A DNA stretch of 64,000 nucleotides from Locusta migratoria. Its lineage: Eukaryota; Arthropoda; Insecta; Orthoptera; Acrididae. Below the pieces are notes generated by a model. That model was not told the DNA's origin and made no database searches. It was given only the letters and a program-made list of their open reading frames with translations. Shown here piece by piece: positions 9,861 to 22,305 of the stretch. How positions within the stretch are numbered: position 1 is the stretch's first letter; each line of letters begins with the position of its first letter. Position numbers and translations under genes: made by a program. Location: contig CM048748.1 in the NCBI GenBank assembly GCA_026315105.1, positions 23,650,078 through 23,714,077 on the forward strand, written 5' to 3'.

Positions 9861-11048
9861 TCACTCTTTTTAAAGGGAATAATCGAAAATAATTATATCT
9901 CTCTCTCACACACTCACAGACCACACGAAAAACAAATGAAAAGACAAAAACAACATAGCCACACTGTAGTGAAGTATAAACAAATCGAAAGGCATTCAAT
10001 TTAAAACAAAGTGACATGCAATCTGGATGCAGTCGAAATAAGTGAAGTGTGTGATGTGCTGTGATGAAACGGAAGAAACGTCACAAAAACAGACGAAAAG
10101 TGCTGTACACAGCCGAAAAACACGCGCCATAAACAAACCAACTCCAGCCAACAAGACGGAGAAACAGCAGTGAGACGTAGGACGAAACACCAAGTTAAAA
10201 ACACATAAGCCTAACGTACACACAGTTTTTTAATAACTGTTTTTAATCTATGTGAACCGTTCGGTTCGTGGCGACTCCCGTCTCCTGCCTTCGACTTTCG
10301 ATTAGATCACATGTGGTTTATTATCTTTGGGCTTCCCTGTTTAAACTGGCGGTTGTCCTTTTCGTTTTGGTTTTGGAAGTTTCCGTAGCGGTTACTAGGG
10401 GTCGCTATCGGTCGCGGCTCGCGCCTCGTGCCCTGCTCGGCGCTGGACGGACGCAGGCGGCTTGCTTGTTTTGGTTGACTGCCGGGCGGTGACCCATGGA
10501 GATGGAATGGAAGTCTACGTGAATTACTTACTACTGCTTGTGTCTATTCCACCGGTCTTTAGTAAAGTGAGTTTCAGTTCAGTGAAGATTTATATGTGGA
10601 ATTGACGTCAATATCTGATAAGTGACGGAGTGACTTGGCCGATATTATTCACGCATGTAGGCTTTATGTGTGCTTGCTATTGGATTTTCTAATTTGAGGC
10701 AATTTGGGTAATGGAACTTGCTATTACGTTTTTAATGCTAGTTGGGTTACAAGCAGTGAGTAATTTACTGTATTGTAGTGCTTTTCACGTAAGTGCGATT
10801 TATTCGGGTTGTGTACCGAATACCTTAACTGTGCCTTGTAACCAAATGTACTTTCTGTTGCAGGCAGTTGTTTATTCTTAAATTATTGAGACGTTTCGTG
10901 TAAGCCTTTCAGTGTAACCAGATATGTTGTTTAGATATGAGCAGTGATCAATTTGTGTGTGTCGCTTTCTGGGGTGCTCAATTTCAATGATGGTCTGTTA
11001 AAGCGACGCACAGGTGTGGACGTCATTAATCTTACCAATGGATTGTAT

Positions 11049-11087
<39 letters not shown>

Positions 11088-11848
11088 GTGAGTATTAAGG
11101 GCAAGCAGTGATGGTTCCTGTACATAGGTATGTGCCTGCTTTCCCTTTTGCGTATGCTTGCGTGTCAAATCTTATGCATATTGGTATGTTATTACATATA
11201 TTGTATATTTTAAAGGTTTGTTGTCTTAGCACGTATGATTAATCTCCTCTTTTATTTCTGTTTTGCAGTTGTACGCCTTATCTGTTGTACCTGGTTGACT
11301 GACATTGGGCCCGGTGGACCGGGCCTGTGGTTTGCCCGTTTGAGGTTTGTTGTTTCGGCTTCTGCCTGAAGCTGAGTATATTTTGTCTACCTGCTTCATT
11401 TTGGCCGGTCTCTGCCTACCGTGGTTCTGCGGCAGTCACCTTTAAAAAAAATCGCTCGTCAATTCGTGAATAGTCGGGTCCAATTGTATTTTGCTATCTC
11501 GGAAGCTTGAAAGCTTTGACTTATAAGGTTAGGCCAAATATTGTTAACCTGGCTATATATTTATCCTTAATTATTTGTCAGCAGTTTCGCTTACTTTAAA
11601 TATGTTAAAGATGTGTTAGTATTGGCTAGCTGTTTATTGCATCCTCATGGTTAAAGTATTCTATCCGCTGTAATCATCTAGGCCCACTACTGAAAGTTAT
11701 GCCTTGCTTTTTGTCAGTTTTATTTCTATTCCCATTTTATTCCATTCATTTACTGCAAGTGTTAGATCATTGTTAAGCGAAGTTTCTTGGTTAGGGATAT
11801 CTGGCTATTGCGTAAAAATTGAGCTATTCCCTGCTTATTTGTTAATCA
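9861..11848. other. Nearly 2 kb without recognised gene
   Basis: A-rich sequence to about 10230, then a G+C-richer section 10260-10520, then T/G-rich sequence. The section 11270-11440 contains the repeat-like GGGCCCGGTGGACCGGGCC. Frames are short and none shows a domain. It may include untranslated parts of retroelements, but no terminus is visible. Confidence 0.4.
11050..11082. repeat. Poly(T) tract, 33 T
   Basis: Uninterrupted run of T directly after GATTGTATG. This could be the A-tail of a minus-strand retroposed sequence, but no element body is recognised to its right. Confidence 0.9.
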
Positions 11849-12328
11849 AAAAGCATTTTTGAAAAATAGAAATTTGCTAACATCGAATATTAATTTAATT
11901 GAAAGGAAGTCTTTTCTAAAGGCATTTGTGTGGAGTGTTGCCTTGTACGGGAGTGAAAAGAGAATAGAGGCTTTTGAAATGTGGTGCTACAGAAGAATGC
12001 TGAAGATTAGGTGGGTAGATCGCATAACCAATGAAGAAGTACTGAACAGAATTGGTGAGAAAAGGAATTTTTGGCATACCCTGGCTAAAAGAAGGGATCG
12101 CTTGGTAGGACACATTCTTAGACATCGGGAAATCGCAAATTTAGCATTGGAGGGAAGTGTGTGGGGTAAAAATTGCAGAGGGAGACCAAGAGATGCGTAT
12201 AGTAAGCAGATTCAAGTGGATGTGGGTTGCCGTTCTTATGAGGAGATGAAAAGGCTTACTCAGGATAGAGTAGGGTGGAGAGCTGCATCAAACCAGTCAC
12301 CGGACTGAAGACCACAACAACAACAACA
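11849..12328 (+). pseudogene. RTE LINE 3' fragment with open 149-codon frame
   Basis: The frame 11859-12308 reads the C-terminal part of the RTE polyprotein: KAFLKNRNLLTSNI, KAFVWSVALYGSE, RIEAFEMWCYRRMLKIRWVD, EEVLNRIGEKRNFWHTL, RDRLVGHILRH, NLALEGSVWGKNCRGRPRD and DRVGWRAASNQS, then a stop. Relative to the copies at 14187 and 25193 about nine codons (TWTINSADR) are missing after YGSE. The element ends in the family tail CTGAAGACCACAACAACAAC. It is 5' truncated at the RT thumb. No TSD is visible. Confidence 0.85.
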
Positions 12329-12740
12329 TATGTCATATTGTATTCCTTCCTTAAAGAAAAGGATTATGAGAATATGTGTTGTTTTTTTGTTTGTGAAATT
12401 TTAATATTAAAATTGTTATTCAATAAATTGTTTTACTGGCAAAAGTGTTCAATGGGGCGCAGTCCTTCTACCTATTTTTGAATCCCTTTCACTATGTATC
12501 GAAAACAAACTGTACAAACATTTTGTATCATTTACAGAACAAAGAAGATGCTTTTAAAATAAAAAGCGAAACGCGTCTGATATAAAATAAATCTCTTTAT
12601 TGCAATCGGCATAAGACGGATTACCCCTTATAATCAAGTTAATAGTTGGGTGTTTTTAATGGCCACCAGCGGTTTCATCGTCACATTGCTCATTGCTAGA
12701 GTTATTCAGAGAAACTTTACGATCAGTACAATATAATAAT
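12329..12740. other. No gene recognised
   Basis: AT-rich sequence between two LINE fragments. No motif or terminus is supported. Confidence 0.35.
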
Positions 12741-14287
12741 TACCTTTGGAGATTTTAATGGAGAACTAGTTGAAGAGAACATCTTCATCCTCACAATAGG
12801 AAAACATAGCAAGCACAAATGAAAGTGAATCAAAAACGAACAACTCTCCATTGTCAAAGTATATAAGAATTTGCTCTACGATGATTCTTCACAAGGAAAT
12901 ATACAAAGATACATGGTGCTCTTCAAACGGCAAAACAGTAAATAAGATTGACTATGTTATGGAGGACCAACGTTACAGTACATTCATAAGATATGTTAGA
13001 TCGTACAGAGGAGCTCAGATCATTTCCTAGCAGTAGGAAGATGAAAATTAAGATGATTTGAAAAAAAAAAAAAAAAAAAAAACCCTTGAGCAAAAACCTA
13101 AACTTGATTATGAACGAGTGAAGGCAGTGTCTGTCAAAGAAACATGCGATTGAAATAAATAACAGATTTAGAACTTTACGAGAAATTGTGGAGGAAAGTA
13201 GAAAGTTTGGGAAGGAATAGAAGTACTAACCGATGCAGCTGAGAAAACACTGGGCAGGAAAAAGAAACTGAGAATAGAAATCGTTCAACGAAAAGTGTCA
13301 GAGATCTGTGGAAAAGAAGAGCCAAGCCTGGACGCTGTGCATTATATATAATATGGACCGTGAGGACAGAAGAAAGACTTTCAAAACTCTGAGAAGAGAA
13401 ATAGCTGGAGTTCTTCGAACAGAGAAAAGGAAATATCTGACCGCAGTCCTGGAATCTATAGAATAGAAAAGCAGGAATAGAAACACTAAGAAGTTGTTTC
13501 AATATACAAAGAACAGTAAGAGAGGTTATAAAAGTGAAAAATCTCTTCATAAAATATAAAAACCAAAACATGCTAACACAGCTGGAAGATATCCTAGAAA
13601 TATGGAAAGATTATTTCTCAGAAATATTACATTGCACTAACCCTCACATAACCTTCAGTTTCGCAATGACCGAGAGTTACAAATGCTGCACTACAGAACA
13701 ATTAGTAATACACACCATTCAAAACTGAAAAATAACAAGGCTGCAGGTGAGGACCGGATAACAGCAAAGATGTTAAAGGAGGGCGGAAGTGAACTATATA
13801 AAGAAATTTATACCCTTAGCACAATGATCTGGAGAAATGAAACAATGCCTGAATACTGGAAAACTGCAATGATTCCTCCCGTACACAAGAAAGGAAACAG
13901 AATGGAATGTAGTAATTATAGAGGAATCAGACTGTTGCACATAACAAACAAAATGTTGTCAGTAATCATTCTTAAAAAAACTTAATCCTTAGACAGAAAA
14001 CATTATTAAAGTGTACCAGCTTGGATTTCGACCATATCGTGTCACTACTGATTATTCATATTACGACAGATCTTTGAGAAATACTGGGAATGTAACAAAA
14101 TCATCCACTGTCTGTTCATTGACTTCCAGCGAGCCTAATGACAGCATCCGCAGATGCAGTTTCTACCATACACTAAGAGAATTTAGTTGTTGTTGTTGTG
14201 GTCTTCAGTCCGGAGACTGGTTTGATGCAGCTCTCCACAATACCCTATCCTGAGCAAGCCTCTTCATCTCCACATAAGAATGACAAC

Positions 14288-16136
14288 CTACATCTTTCTG
14301 AATCTGCTTACTGTATCCATCTCTTGGTCTTCCCCTGCGATTTTTCCCCACACACTTCCCTCCAACGCTAAATTAACAATTCCTTGATGTCTAAGAATGT
14401 GTCCTACCAATCTATCCCTTCTTTTAGTCAAGGTATGCCAGAAATTCCTTTTCTCCCCAATTCTGTTCAGTACCTCCACATTAGTTACGCGATCCACCCA
14501 CCTAATCTTCAGCATTCTTCTGTAGCACCATATTTCAAAAGCCTCAATCCTCTTCCTGTCCGCACTGTTTATCGTCCATGTATCACTCCCATACAAGGCA
14601 ACACTCCATACAAATGCCCTCAGAAAGGACTACCTTAGGCCTAAATCAATATTCGATGTTAACAAATTTCTCTTTTTCAAAAACGCTTTTCTACCCATTG
14701 CCATTCTGCATTTTATATCCTCTGTACTGCGCCCATCATTTGTTATTTTACTGCCCAAATAACAAAACTCATCTACCTCCTTTATTGCTTCGTTTCCCAA
14801 TCTAATTCCTTCAGCATCACCTGATTTTCTTACACTGCACTCCATTACCCTAGTTTTGCTCTTGTTAATGTTCATCTAATATGCACCTTTCAGCACACTG
14901 TCCATTCCATTCAATTGCTCTTCCAGGTCCTTTGCTGTATCTGACAGAATTACTATGTCATCGGCAAAACGCAATGTTTTTAATTCTTCCCCCTGAACTT
15001 TTATTCCTTCACCAAATTTCTCCTTGCTTTCCTTTATAGCTTGTTCATTGTACAAATTGAATAACATTGGAGAAAGGCTACAACCCTGTCTCACTCCCTT
15101 CCCAACCACTGCATCCCTTTCATGCCCTTCAACTCTGACAACCGCTGTTTGGTTTTTGTACAAGTTGTAAATAACCTTACGCTCCCTATAATTTACTCCT
15201 GCTTTTTTCAGAACTTTAAAGAGTTTATTCCAATCAACATTGTCAAAAGCCTTCTCCAAATCTACAAAAGCTAGAAATGTAGATTTGCTTTTTCTTAATC
15301 TATCTTCTAGGATAAGCCGTAAAGTGAGTATTGCCTCCCGTGTTCCTACATTTGTCCTGAACCCAAACTGATCTTCTCCGAGGTCGGCTTCTACCAGCTT
15401 TTCCATCCTTCTGTATATAATTCGCGTTAATATTTTGCAGCCATGACCTGTCTGCACCTGCTTTCTTAGGGATGGGGATTATAACATTTTTCTTAAAGTC
15501 TGAGGGTACTTCACATGTCTCATACATCTTACACACCAGGTGAAACAATTTTGTCATGGCTGGTTCTCCCAGAGACTTCAATAGTTCTGAGGGAATGTTA
15601 TCTACTCCCGGGGCCTTGTTCCGACTTAGGTCTTTCAGGGCTCTGTCAAATTCTTCTCTCAGTACAGTATCTCCTATTTCATCTTCATCTACATCCTCTT
15701 CCCTTCCTACAATATTGTCTCGAAGTTCATTTCCTTTGTAGAGCCCCTCTATATATTCTTTCCACCTTTCAGCTTTCCCTTCTTTGTTGAGAACTGGTTT
15801 TCCATCAGTGTCCTTGATATTCATAGAGCTGTTTTTCTTATCTCCAAATGTTTCTTTTATTTTCCTGTAGGCTGTATCTATTTTTCCCCTATTTATACAT
15901 TCTTCTACATCCCTGCATTTGCCTTCTAGCCACTCCTGCTTAGCCATTTTGCACTTCCTGACAATCTCATTTCTTAGTCGTCTGTACTCCATTTTGCCTG
16001 TTTCATTTACTGCATTTTTATATTTTCTCCTTTCATCGATTAAATTTAGTATCTCCTGTGATATCCAAGGATTTTTTGTAGGTCTTTCCTTCCTACCTAT
16101 TTTTTCCTCTGCTACCTTCACGATTTCATCTCTCAA
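14288..16136 (-). pseudogene. RTE copy 1 reverse transcriptase and C-terminal region
   Basis: Four consecutive minus frames (15300-16136, 14876-15457, 14630-14875, 14288-14596) together cover the linker (NPWISQEILNLIDERRKYKN), the RT fingers (LSRNKAPGVDNIPSELLKSL, VIIPIPKKAGADR), LGEDQFGFRTNVGTREAI, FVDLEKAFDNVDWNKLF with the first catalytic Asp, VRQGCSLSPMLFNLYNEQ, LRFADDIVILSD with the A-D-D catalytic pair, NINKSKTRVMECS, YLGSKITNDG, and the C-terminal IEAFEIWCYRRMLKIRWVD and KRNFWHTLTKRRDRLVGHIL. The catalytic residues survive but the frame is broken at least three times. Confidence 0.85.
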
Positions 16137-16179
16137 TTTTACCCATTCCTCCTCTACTGTTTTATTTCCCCCGTTTCTG

Positions 16180-17232
16180 TCAATTGTTGCCTAAAGCTCC
16201 CTCTGAAATTTTTAAAAACCTCAGGTCCCATCTCCTTATTTTCCTACCTTTTTGTAGTTTCTTTAGTTTCAGCCTACAGTTCATAACCAACAAGTTATGG
16301 TCAGAGTCTATATCTGCCCCTGGGTATGTCTTACACTGTAGAACCTGATTCCGAAATCTATGTCTTACCATTATAAAATCTATCTGATATCTTCCGGTGT
16401 CTCCTGGTCTTTTCCACGTATACAACCTTCTTTTGTGATTCTTGAACCAGGTGTTTGTTATAACTAAATTATGTTCTGTGCAAAATTCTACCAGGCGGCT
16501 TCCTCTTTCATTCCTTTTGCCCAGACCATATTCACCTACTATCTTCCCTTCACTTCCTTGTCCTACTACCGAATTCCAGTGTCCCATAACAATTAAATTT
16601 TCCTCTCCCTTAATTGTCTGAATAATTTCCTTTAGCTCCTCATATATTTCTTCGATTTCCTCATCATCGGCAGAGCTAGTTGGCATATAAACCTGTACTA
16701 CTGTTGTCGGTGTTGGCTTCGTATCTATCTTGACAATGATAATGCGATCACTGTGCTGGTCATAGTAGTTTACCCGCATTCCTATTTTCTTATTCATTAT
16801 CAATCCTACTCCTGTGATACCCCCAACTGATTTTGTATTTATAATCCTGTACTCACCTGACCAGAAATCCTGTTCATCCTGCCACCGAACTTCACTAATC
16901 CCCACTATATCTAACTTCAACCTATCCATTTCCCTTTTTAAATTTTCTAATTTTCCTACTCGATTAAGGGATCTAACATTCCACGCTCCGACCCGTAGAA
17001 TGCCAGTATTGTCTTTCCTGATGATCACATCCTCCTGAGTAGTCCCCGCCCGGAGATCCGAATGGGGGACTATTTTACTTCCGGAGGATGCCATCATCAT
17101 ATGTTCATACAGTAGAGCTGCATGTCCTCGGGAAAGGTAACGGCTGTAGTTTCCCCTTGCTTTCAGCCGTTCGCAGTAACTGTGCGGCAAAGCCACATTA
17201 GCTGATGTTCCAAGGCCAGCTAAGTCAATCAT
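16180..17232 (-). pseudogene. RTE copy 1 apurinic-type endonuclease (EEP) domain
   Basis: This 350-codon frame starts within the leader (SYCERLKARGNYSRYLSRGH at about residues 18-37) and contains the exonuclease-endonuclease-phosphatase fold used by RTE elements to nick target DNA. Motifs: LRVGAWNVRSL (about 79-89), LDIVGISEVRW with the catalytic Glu (about 108), VVQVYMPTSSADDEE (about 180), LIVMGHWNSVVGQG (normally GDWN, so the Asp is changed to His), RLYTWKRPGDTGRYQIDFIM (about 269-288) and the end motif DIDSDHNLLVM (about 309-319). The D-to-H change in the GDWN motif and the downstream frameshift argue against activity. Vertebrate BovB-derived CFDP2-like proteins share this domain. Confidence 0.85.
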
Positions 17233-18365
17233 CCATACTGTTGTCCCTGTAACTACTGAAAAGGCTGCTGCCCCTCTTCAGGAACCACACGTTTGTCTGG
17301 CCTCTCCACAGATACCCCTCCGCTGTGGTTGCACCTACGGTACGGCTATCTGTATCGTTGAGGCACGCAAGCCACCCCACCTCGACAATGTCTGTGGTTC
17401 ATGGGAGTGGGAGAATTTAGTATTACACGTAAAATCGTTAGGACGATAGAACTAAGCATGGATGGATCCCAGGCATCAGCGAAGTTCAGAGGATTCGTAT
17501 CTCCCAACATCTCACTCAAAACAGGCCTACGACAAGGAGATGCTCTTTCATGTGTTCTCTTCAATCTTGCTTTGGAGAAAGCAGTTCGGGAGAGTAATTT
17601 ACACCTGTACAATGGTCTCCGAGTCGAACACAGTGAAGTTAATATATTTTTGCTCAGTGATACTGAGGAAGAGCTGAAGGACAGGTACAGATCTCTCAGG
17701 CACAGTGCCAGCAAAAATTAGACTTTTGATAAACCAAGACAAAACAGAATATATGAAAATCCATACACTGAAATTGACCAACATTCTACTTTCAGAAAAG
17801 ATCATCACTTTAAATACTTTGGATCACCCTTTAGTAGTAAAACTAACATTACACTGAATATAAATGAGAGAATAGCCTCACGTTTAAGATATCTGTACGT
17901 ACTGAGCACCCCACTCAAAACTTTGTCAATCACCACAAATATGAAGATATACAGTCATCTGCCCCATAGTACAGTATAGTCGGCAAGTTGGTCTCTAACA
18001 GAGACTGAAAGAGATAAAGTGGTTGTTTTTGAAAGAAAAGTAGGAGACTGCAATGGGCTGGACATGTGGTTGGAATGTAAATCAACAGAATACCCAAGAA
18101 AGCACTGTAGAGAATTCTGCTAGCAGCAAGATCACTGGGCAAAAGATGGAAAGATGGCACAGAGAAGAATGTAGCAGCATTAGAAATTTCTGAGGTATGG
18201 AAAGAAGCAGCGAAAGATAGAAGACGGTAGAAACAGATGCAGAGCGTGGTTTACAGGGCCTGTGATCGCTATAAAGAAGAAGAATCGAGAAGGTACCCGG
18301 ACCATGCTTAATTAGTTGGGGGCGACTTCTGCCTACCGAGTACACACGCACATGCTTCTCTACAG

Positions 18366-20650
18366 GGTGTGGAAACAAACAGTCTTGTGAACTATTGTTA
18401 AGAACGTTTTCCGAACACTGCTTTGAGCAGCTAAATCGTCAGCCCACAAGCAATGGAAACGTTTTGGACATTATAGCTATAAACAGGCCAGACCTTGTTA
18501 ATGATATCATTTTAGAGACAGAGCTTAGCGATCATGATGTAGTCATAGCGACAACGGCCACCAAAGTTAATAAATCGGTCAAGGAGCCTAGGAGAGTGTT
18601 TGTGCAAGAAACATCAGAAAAGCAATTTTAGCGTCCCACTTCAGGAATGAATGAACATCGTTTAGTTCCGGTACAGTGGACTTACTGTAATTATGGGCAA
18701 AATTTAAATGCGTTGTAAATAAAACGCTGGAGAAATATGTGCTGACAATGTGGATTAAGGATGGGAAAGACCCACCGTGTTTTAATAGTAATATTCGCAA
18801 AATGCTGAGAAAGAAAGGGCAGTTACACTCTCGGCTCTGTTCGAAAGATATCAAGCAAATTAAATCAAACAAAAGTTAGTAGATTTTCTCGAGTCTATAA
18901 AAAGAACAGTGTTCGAAGCATACAATAACTACCACCGTCATAACTTAGAAAAAGCTCTTGGCGAGAAACCGAGAAAAATCTGGTCCCATGTAAAATCGGT
19001 AAGCGTATTGAAGGTCTATATCCAATTACTCGTTGAAACAGCAAAATCAAGGACGACGTTTTAAATGTAACATTGAAGAAATCATTCACGCAGGAGGACC
19101 CTGCTAACATACCTTCATTTGATGGTCGCACGAACTCCCAAATGGAGGACAAAGTAATAGGAATAGCTGGGGTAGAGAAGCAGCTGAGAGAGTTGAAAAC
19201 AAAGTCGTCCGGTCCAGATGGGATACCAATCCGATTTTACAAGTGGCATTGGCCTCTTACTTAGCTTGCGTATCGCGAATATTTGATGCAGCGCAAAGTT
19301 TCAAGCGACTGGAAAAAGGCACAAGTAACTCCCGTGTATAAGAAAGGTACAATAAAGGACCCACGAAATTACGGACCTATGTCGTTAAGATGTGTTTGCT
19401 GTAGGATTCTTGAACATATACTGTTCTAATATACGTAGTAATTTACTTGAGACCTTCTCAAATGTATGTAAATCTATGGGACTTAACTGCTTGGTTATTA
19501 GTCCCTAGCTTACAAACTACTTACACTAAGTTAAGCTAACCTAAGGACAACACATACACCCATGCCCGAGGTACGACTCGAACCCTCGGCGGCGAACGGC
19601 CGCGCGCACCGCAGCATGGAGCCTCAGTGCGCACGGTTATTCCACCGCGGCGAAAAGCTTCTGTCCATTCATCAGGATGGCTTCAGGAAGCATCGAGCTA
19701 GCGACACTCAGCTTTCCATTTTCTTTCATGACATCTTGCGTGCTATGGATGAAGGGCAACAGACAAACTACATACCTATTTCTCGATTTTCGAAAGGCGT
19801 TTGACACGGTACCGCACTACAGACTGCTAAGGAAGGTACGAGCTTATGTAGTAAGTACCCAAATACGTGAATGGCTAGAATACTTAAGTAATAGAACCCA
19901 GTACGCTGTCCTCGACAGCGAGTGTTCATCAGAGAAAAGGGTGTTGTTAGGGGTGCCCCAGGGAAGTGAGATAGGACCCCTATTATTTTCTATGTTTATT
20001 GTCATTGAATAACTATTGTAGGATGCCCGATGACTTTGACCAAATTTCTCGGTGGTGAAAGAATTGGCAACTAGAGCTAAATGTAGAAAAATGTAAGATG
20101 TTGCAGATGAAGAGGAGAAACAATCTCATAATGTTCGAATGCAGCTTTAGTAGTGTGCTGCTTGACAGAGTCGTGTCAATCAAATATTTGGACGTAACGT
20201 TTCACAGCGATATGAAATGGTACCAGCAGTCATGGGGAAGGCGAATGCTCGACTTCGGTTTATTGGGAGAATTGTGGGAAGATGCGATTTGTCTGTGAAG
20301 CAGACCGCATACAAACGCTTGTACAAACCCGGCTTGAATATTGTTCAAGTGTTTGTGATCTCCGCGAGATCGATTTAAAGGACAGAGGCAGTTCAGAGGA
20401 GGGCGCCCGTGTTAGGGAGATTCGATCAATGCCCGAGTGCTACTGAAATGCTTCTGGAACCAAATTGGATTCGTTGGAGGGAAGGAGACGTTCCTTTCGA
20501 GACACACTTGAATAAATGTAAAGGGCCAGCATTAGAGGTGTACTGCAGAACGATTTTACTGATGCTAACCTACATTTCGCGTAAAGACCACAAAGATGAG
20601 ATCACAAAAATTAGGACTTGTACGGATGCGTATACATGTTTTCCTCGTTC
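18366..20650 (+). pseudogene. Jockey-type LINE 2, decayed, split by a SINE
   Basis: The element starts in the EN C-terminal region (GNVLDIIAINRPDLVNDI, ELSDHDVVIATTA, frame 18395-18631), then linker (LRELKTKSSGPDGIPIRFYK, 19073-19264), RT finger (VSSDWKKAQVTPVYKKGT), a 197-bp SINE, then EKLLSIHQDGFRKHRASDTQ, FLDFRKAFDTVPHYRLLRKV and GVPQGSEIGPLLFSMFI. The A-D-D palm box is missing because a deletion follows 20012. The thumb (LNVEKCKMLQMKRR, VSIKYLDVTFHSDMKW) and C terminus are recognisable but frameshifted. Unlike LINE 1 it keeps the linker but loses the catalytic box. Confidence 0.8.
19455..19651 (-). repeat. tRNA-derived SINE (divergent subfamily), minus
   Basis: Reading the minus strand gives a tRNA-like head with B box GGGTTCGAGTC, then CATGGGTGTATGTGTTGTCC, the body with GTAAGTAGTTTGTAAGC, and the tail near CATTTGAGAA. 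It sits inside the Jockey 2 RT between codons for LLET and EKLLSIHQ. No clear TSD flanks it. Confidence 0.8.
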
Positions 20651-20870
20651 TATATGTAAGTAGAACAGGTAAGCAAGTAACTAGTAATGGCCATGCAAAT
20701 GTCTGGGTGGTTCCTCTGATTTCCTTCTCTATTCCTACCCGAGCGTGAGATCCGTCTCTAACTATCAGGCAGGATTTAGGCCCTGAGCTTCCTTTCTCCT
20801 TCCTAAACTCGTGACAAACGGCTGGGGCGTAAATTTTGAAGTTCGTTTATTGAATTATTTCATTGCCCAC
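20651..20870 (+). repeat. LINE 3'-tail-like fragment
   Basis: The segment with TCTGGGTGGTTCCTCTGATT and CCCGAGCGTGAGATCCGTCT resembles a LINE 3' untranslated tail but not that of Jockey copy 3 at 41000-41101. Recognised by texture only. Confidence 0.3.
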
Positions 20871-22204
20871 TAACAGCTTAAACAGCTGACGTCGTAAATT
20901 CTTTCTGTGTTATTAATATTAAAAACTTACTTTTGACAGATTTTCCATCGAAATTAATTTTACTCGTGATTTATCCACATTTGTGACGTAATTATCTAGC
21001 AAAATGAGACTTATAGGAAAGGTTTTCAAAGAACGCTCGTTTTTAAATAAAATACGGAGAGTGTGGATACAGATTATGTCAAAATACTTTCCTACATTAT
21101 AAAACAATTTAGGGCAACACTATTTCAAAATAAGTGGAACAGCGTTCTGCATTTTAAATATCAACGCAACATGAAATTGTGATTTTCTGCGACAGACTTA
21201 AAACCACGTTGCCAGTGACAGAAAACTGCGTGCACAAAAATACGAGTGGTTTAAAAATAAAGAATATTTTTCGTGCTTCAACAAGTACCATCCACATAAA
21301 TGTTGGCCTTGTTCTCCAGATAAAGGCATGACGGCATTAATGACGCCAGTTTAAACAAAGTACATTGTAATTTTCTTCAAACTTTTGTAATAAATAGTTG
21401 CAAGTAATAAAGAGTAACTGCGTTCCAATCTGCAGATTAATCGACAAAATCGTAGAATTGATAATACGTTCATAGTAGTAACAGAAAAGAAGAAAAAAAA
21501 GGAAAGGAAAACGGACATGGGATTATGTTTGTTCTCTGTTGATAGATGTGTTCTTGGCTCAGTTTGTCATTGCAGAGGCCGACCGCTAGCGATAAGCTCC
21601 AGATCCGGGGTTGAATACCAGTCTCAGACAAATTTACAGGTGTCACAAAATGATATAACGCCTTAAGAAGTAACTAACAGTCGGGAGATATAGAATTGCT
21701 AATAAATACCGGATTAATAAATTAGCAATTTATTAATTTACCCACTGCGCTACGCCGGTGTTCCAGTGCCTGCATTAGGTTACCCCAATTTTTAGATGAA
21801 TGAGTGGGTACTAGAAACGGACAACCCATGAGTCATGGACGAAATTGTTAATCTTTATTACATGATTTTTCTAAAACTAAGTTATTGAACAGCATCTGTT
21901 ATCAATCCAAATACATGCGTTGGTAGTGTAGTTGAAGACGCAGCTGAACTTGCTAGTGATTTCAAATGTGATGATGTAATTTCTCATACTTACAGGGACG
22001 AATGACATTCGTAATAAAAACAACGTTATCTCTGACATAAAGAAGTCTGTTGTAGCATAGAGTCAAACAAAGAAATTGCTTTGTACTATTCCCTACTGTT
22101 ATTATAAGCCACAATTTAACACGACAGTAAGCCTAAAAATAAATAAATAAAAAAAATAACAATAAAAAAAAACAAAAAACAAAATTCTTAAAATATAGAT
22201 TGTC
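20871..22204. other. No gene; possible tRNA-like fragment
   Basis: AT-rich DNA. At about 21574-21645 a tRNA-like stretch (GAGGCCGACCGCTAGCGATA ... GGGGTTGAATACCAGTCTC) could be an old SINE head. An inverted AT-rich motif TAATAAATTAGCAATTTATTAA lies near 21714-21735, and an A-rich run near 22135-22185. Confidence 0.35.
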
Positions 22205-22305
22205 AAGTACAGACAAAATTTACTAAACTGACACGTTCCACATCATTACGAAATGTCGTATACATGATCTAAGGAACAAGTATTAATCTAATCTAATCTA
22301 TGTAA
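22205..22305 (+). repeat. LINE 3' tail with (TAATC)n
   Basis: The sequence CACGTTCCACATCATTACGA ... GGAACAAGTATTAATCTAATC ending in tandem TAATC units has the form of a LINE 3' terminus with a microsatellite tail. The body upstream is not recognisable. Confidence 0.5.

Larger units (their letters stand above)
14187..17410 (-). mobile_element. RTE (BovB-type) LINE copy 1, nearly full length
   Basis: The element runs 5' to 3' on the minus strand, from CCACTCCCATGAACCACAGA at 17410 to the tail GAAGACCACAACAACAACAA at 14187. It lies inside LINE A and is bounded by a perfect 10-bp TSD GAGAATTTAG at 14177-14186 and 17411-17420. The 5' boundary agrees with copy 2 (28506), so this is likely the natural 5' end. 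Gene order is EN then RT then C-terminal domain. Small deletions remove about 36 bp near 15450 and about 15 bp near 16230 compared with copy 2, and frameshifts break the polyprotein into at least four frames. Confidence 0.93.
12741..18270 (+). pseudogene. LINE A: decayed EN-RT element split by an RTE insertion
   Basis: Left part: endonuclease remnants (ITFGDFNGELVEEN at about 12745, TWCSSNGKTVNKIDYVME at about 12918, VRSYRGAQ), then linker, then RT start in 13683-13985 (KNNKAAGEDRITAKMLKEGG, PVHKKGNRMECSNYRGIRLL) and YQLGFRPYR. Reading stops at LREF at 14186, where a minus-strand RTE intervenes. It resumes at 17421 with SITRKIVRTIELSMDGSQAS, TGLRQGDALSCVLFNLALEK (frame 17401-17721) and a thumb/C terminus (SWSLTETERDKVVVFERKV, WKEAAKDRR). 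The expected A-D-D catalytic box between EVNIF and LLSDTEEE is absent, so part of the palm has been deleted. The 3' limit near 18270 is approximate. Confidence 0.8.

Noticed and set aside
15515..15790. Plus-strand frames inside 14.2-17.4 kb and 25.2-28.5 kb
   Set aside because: They are antisense shadows of the RTE RT and EN frames.
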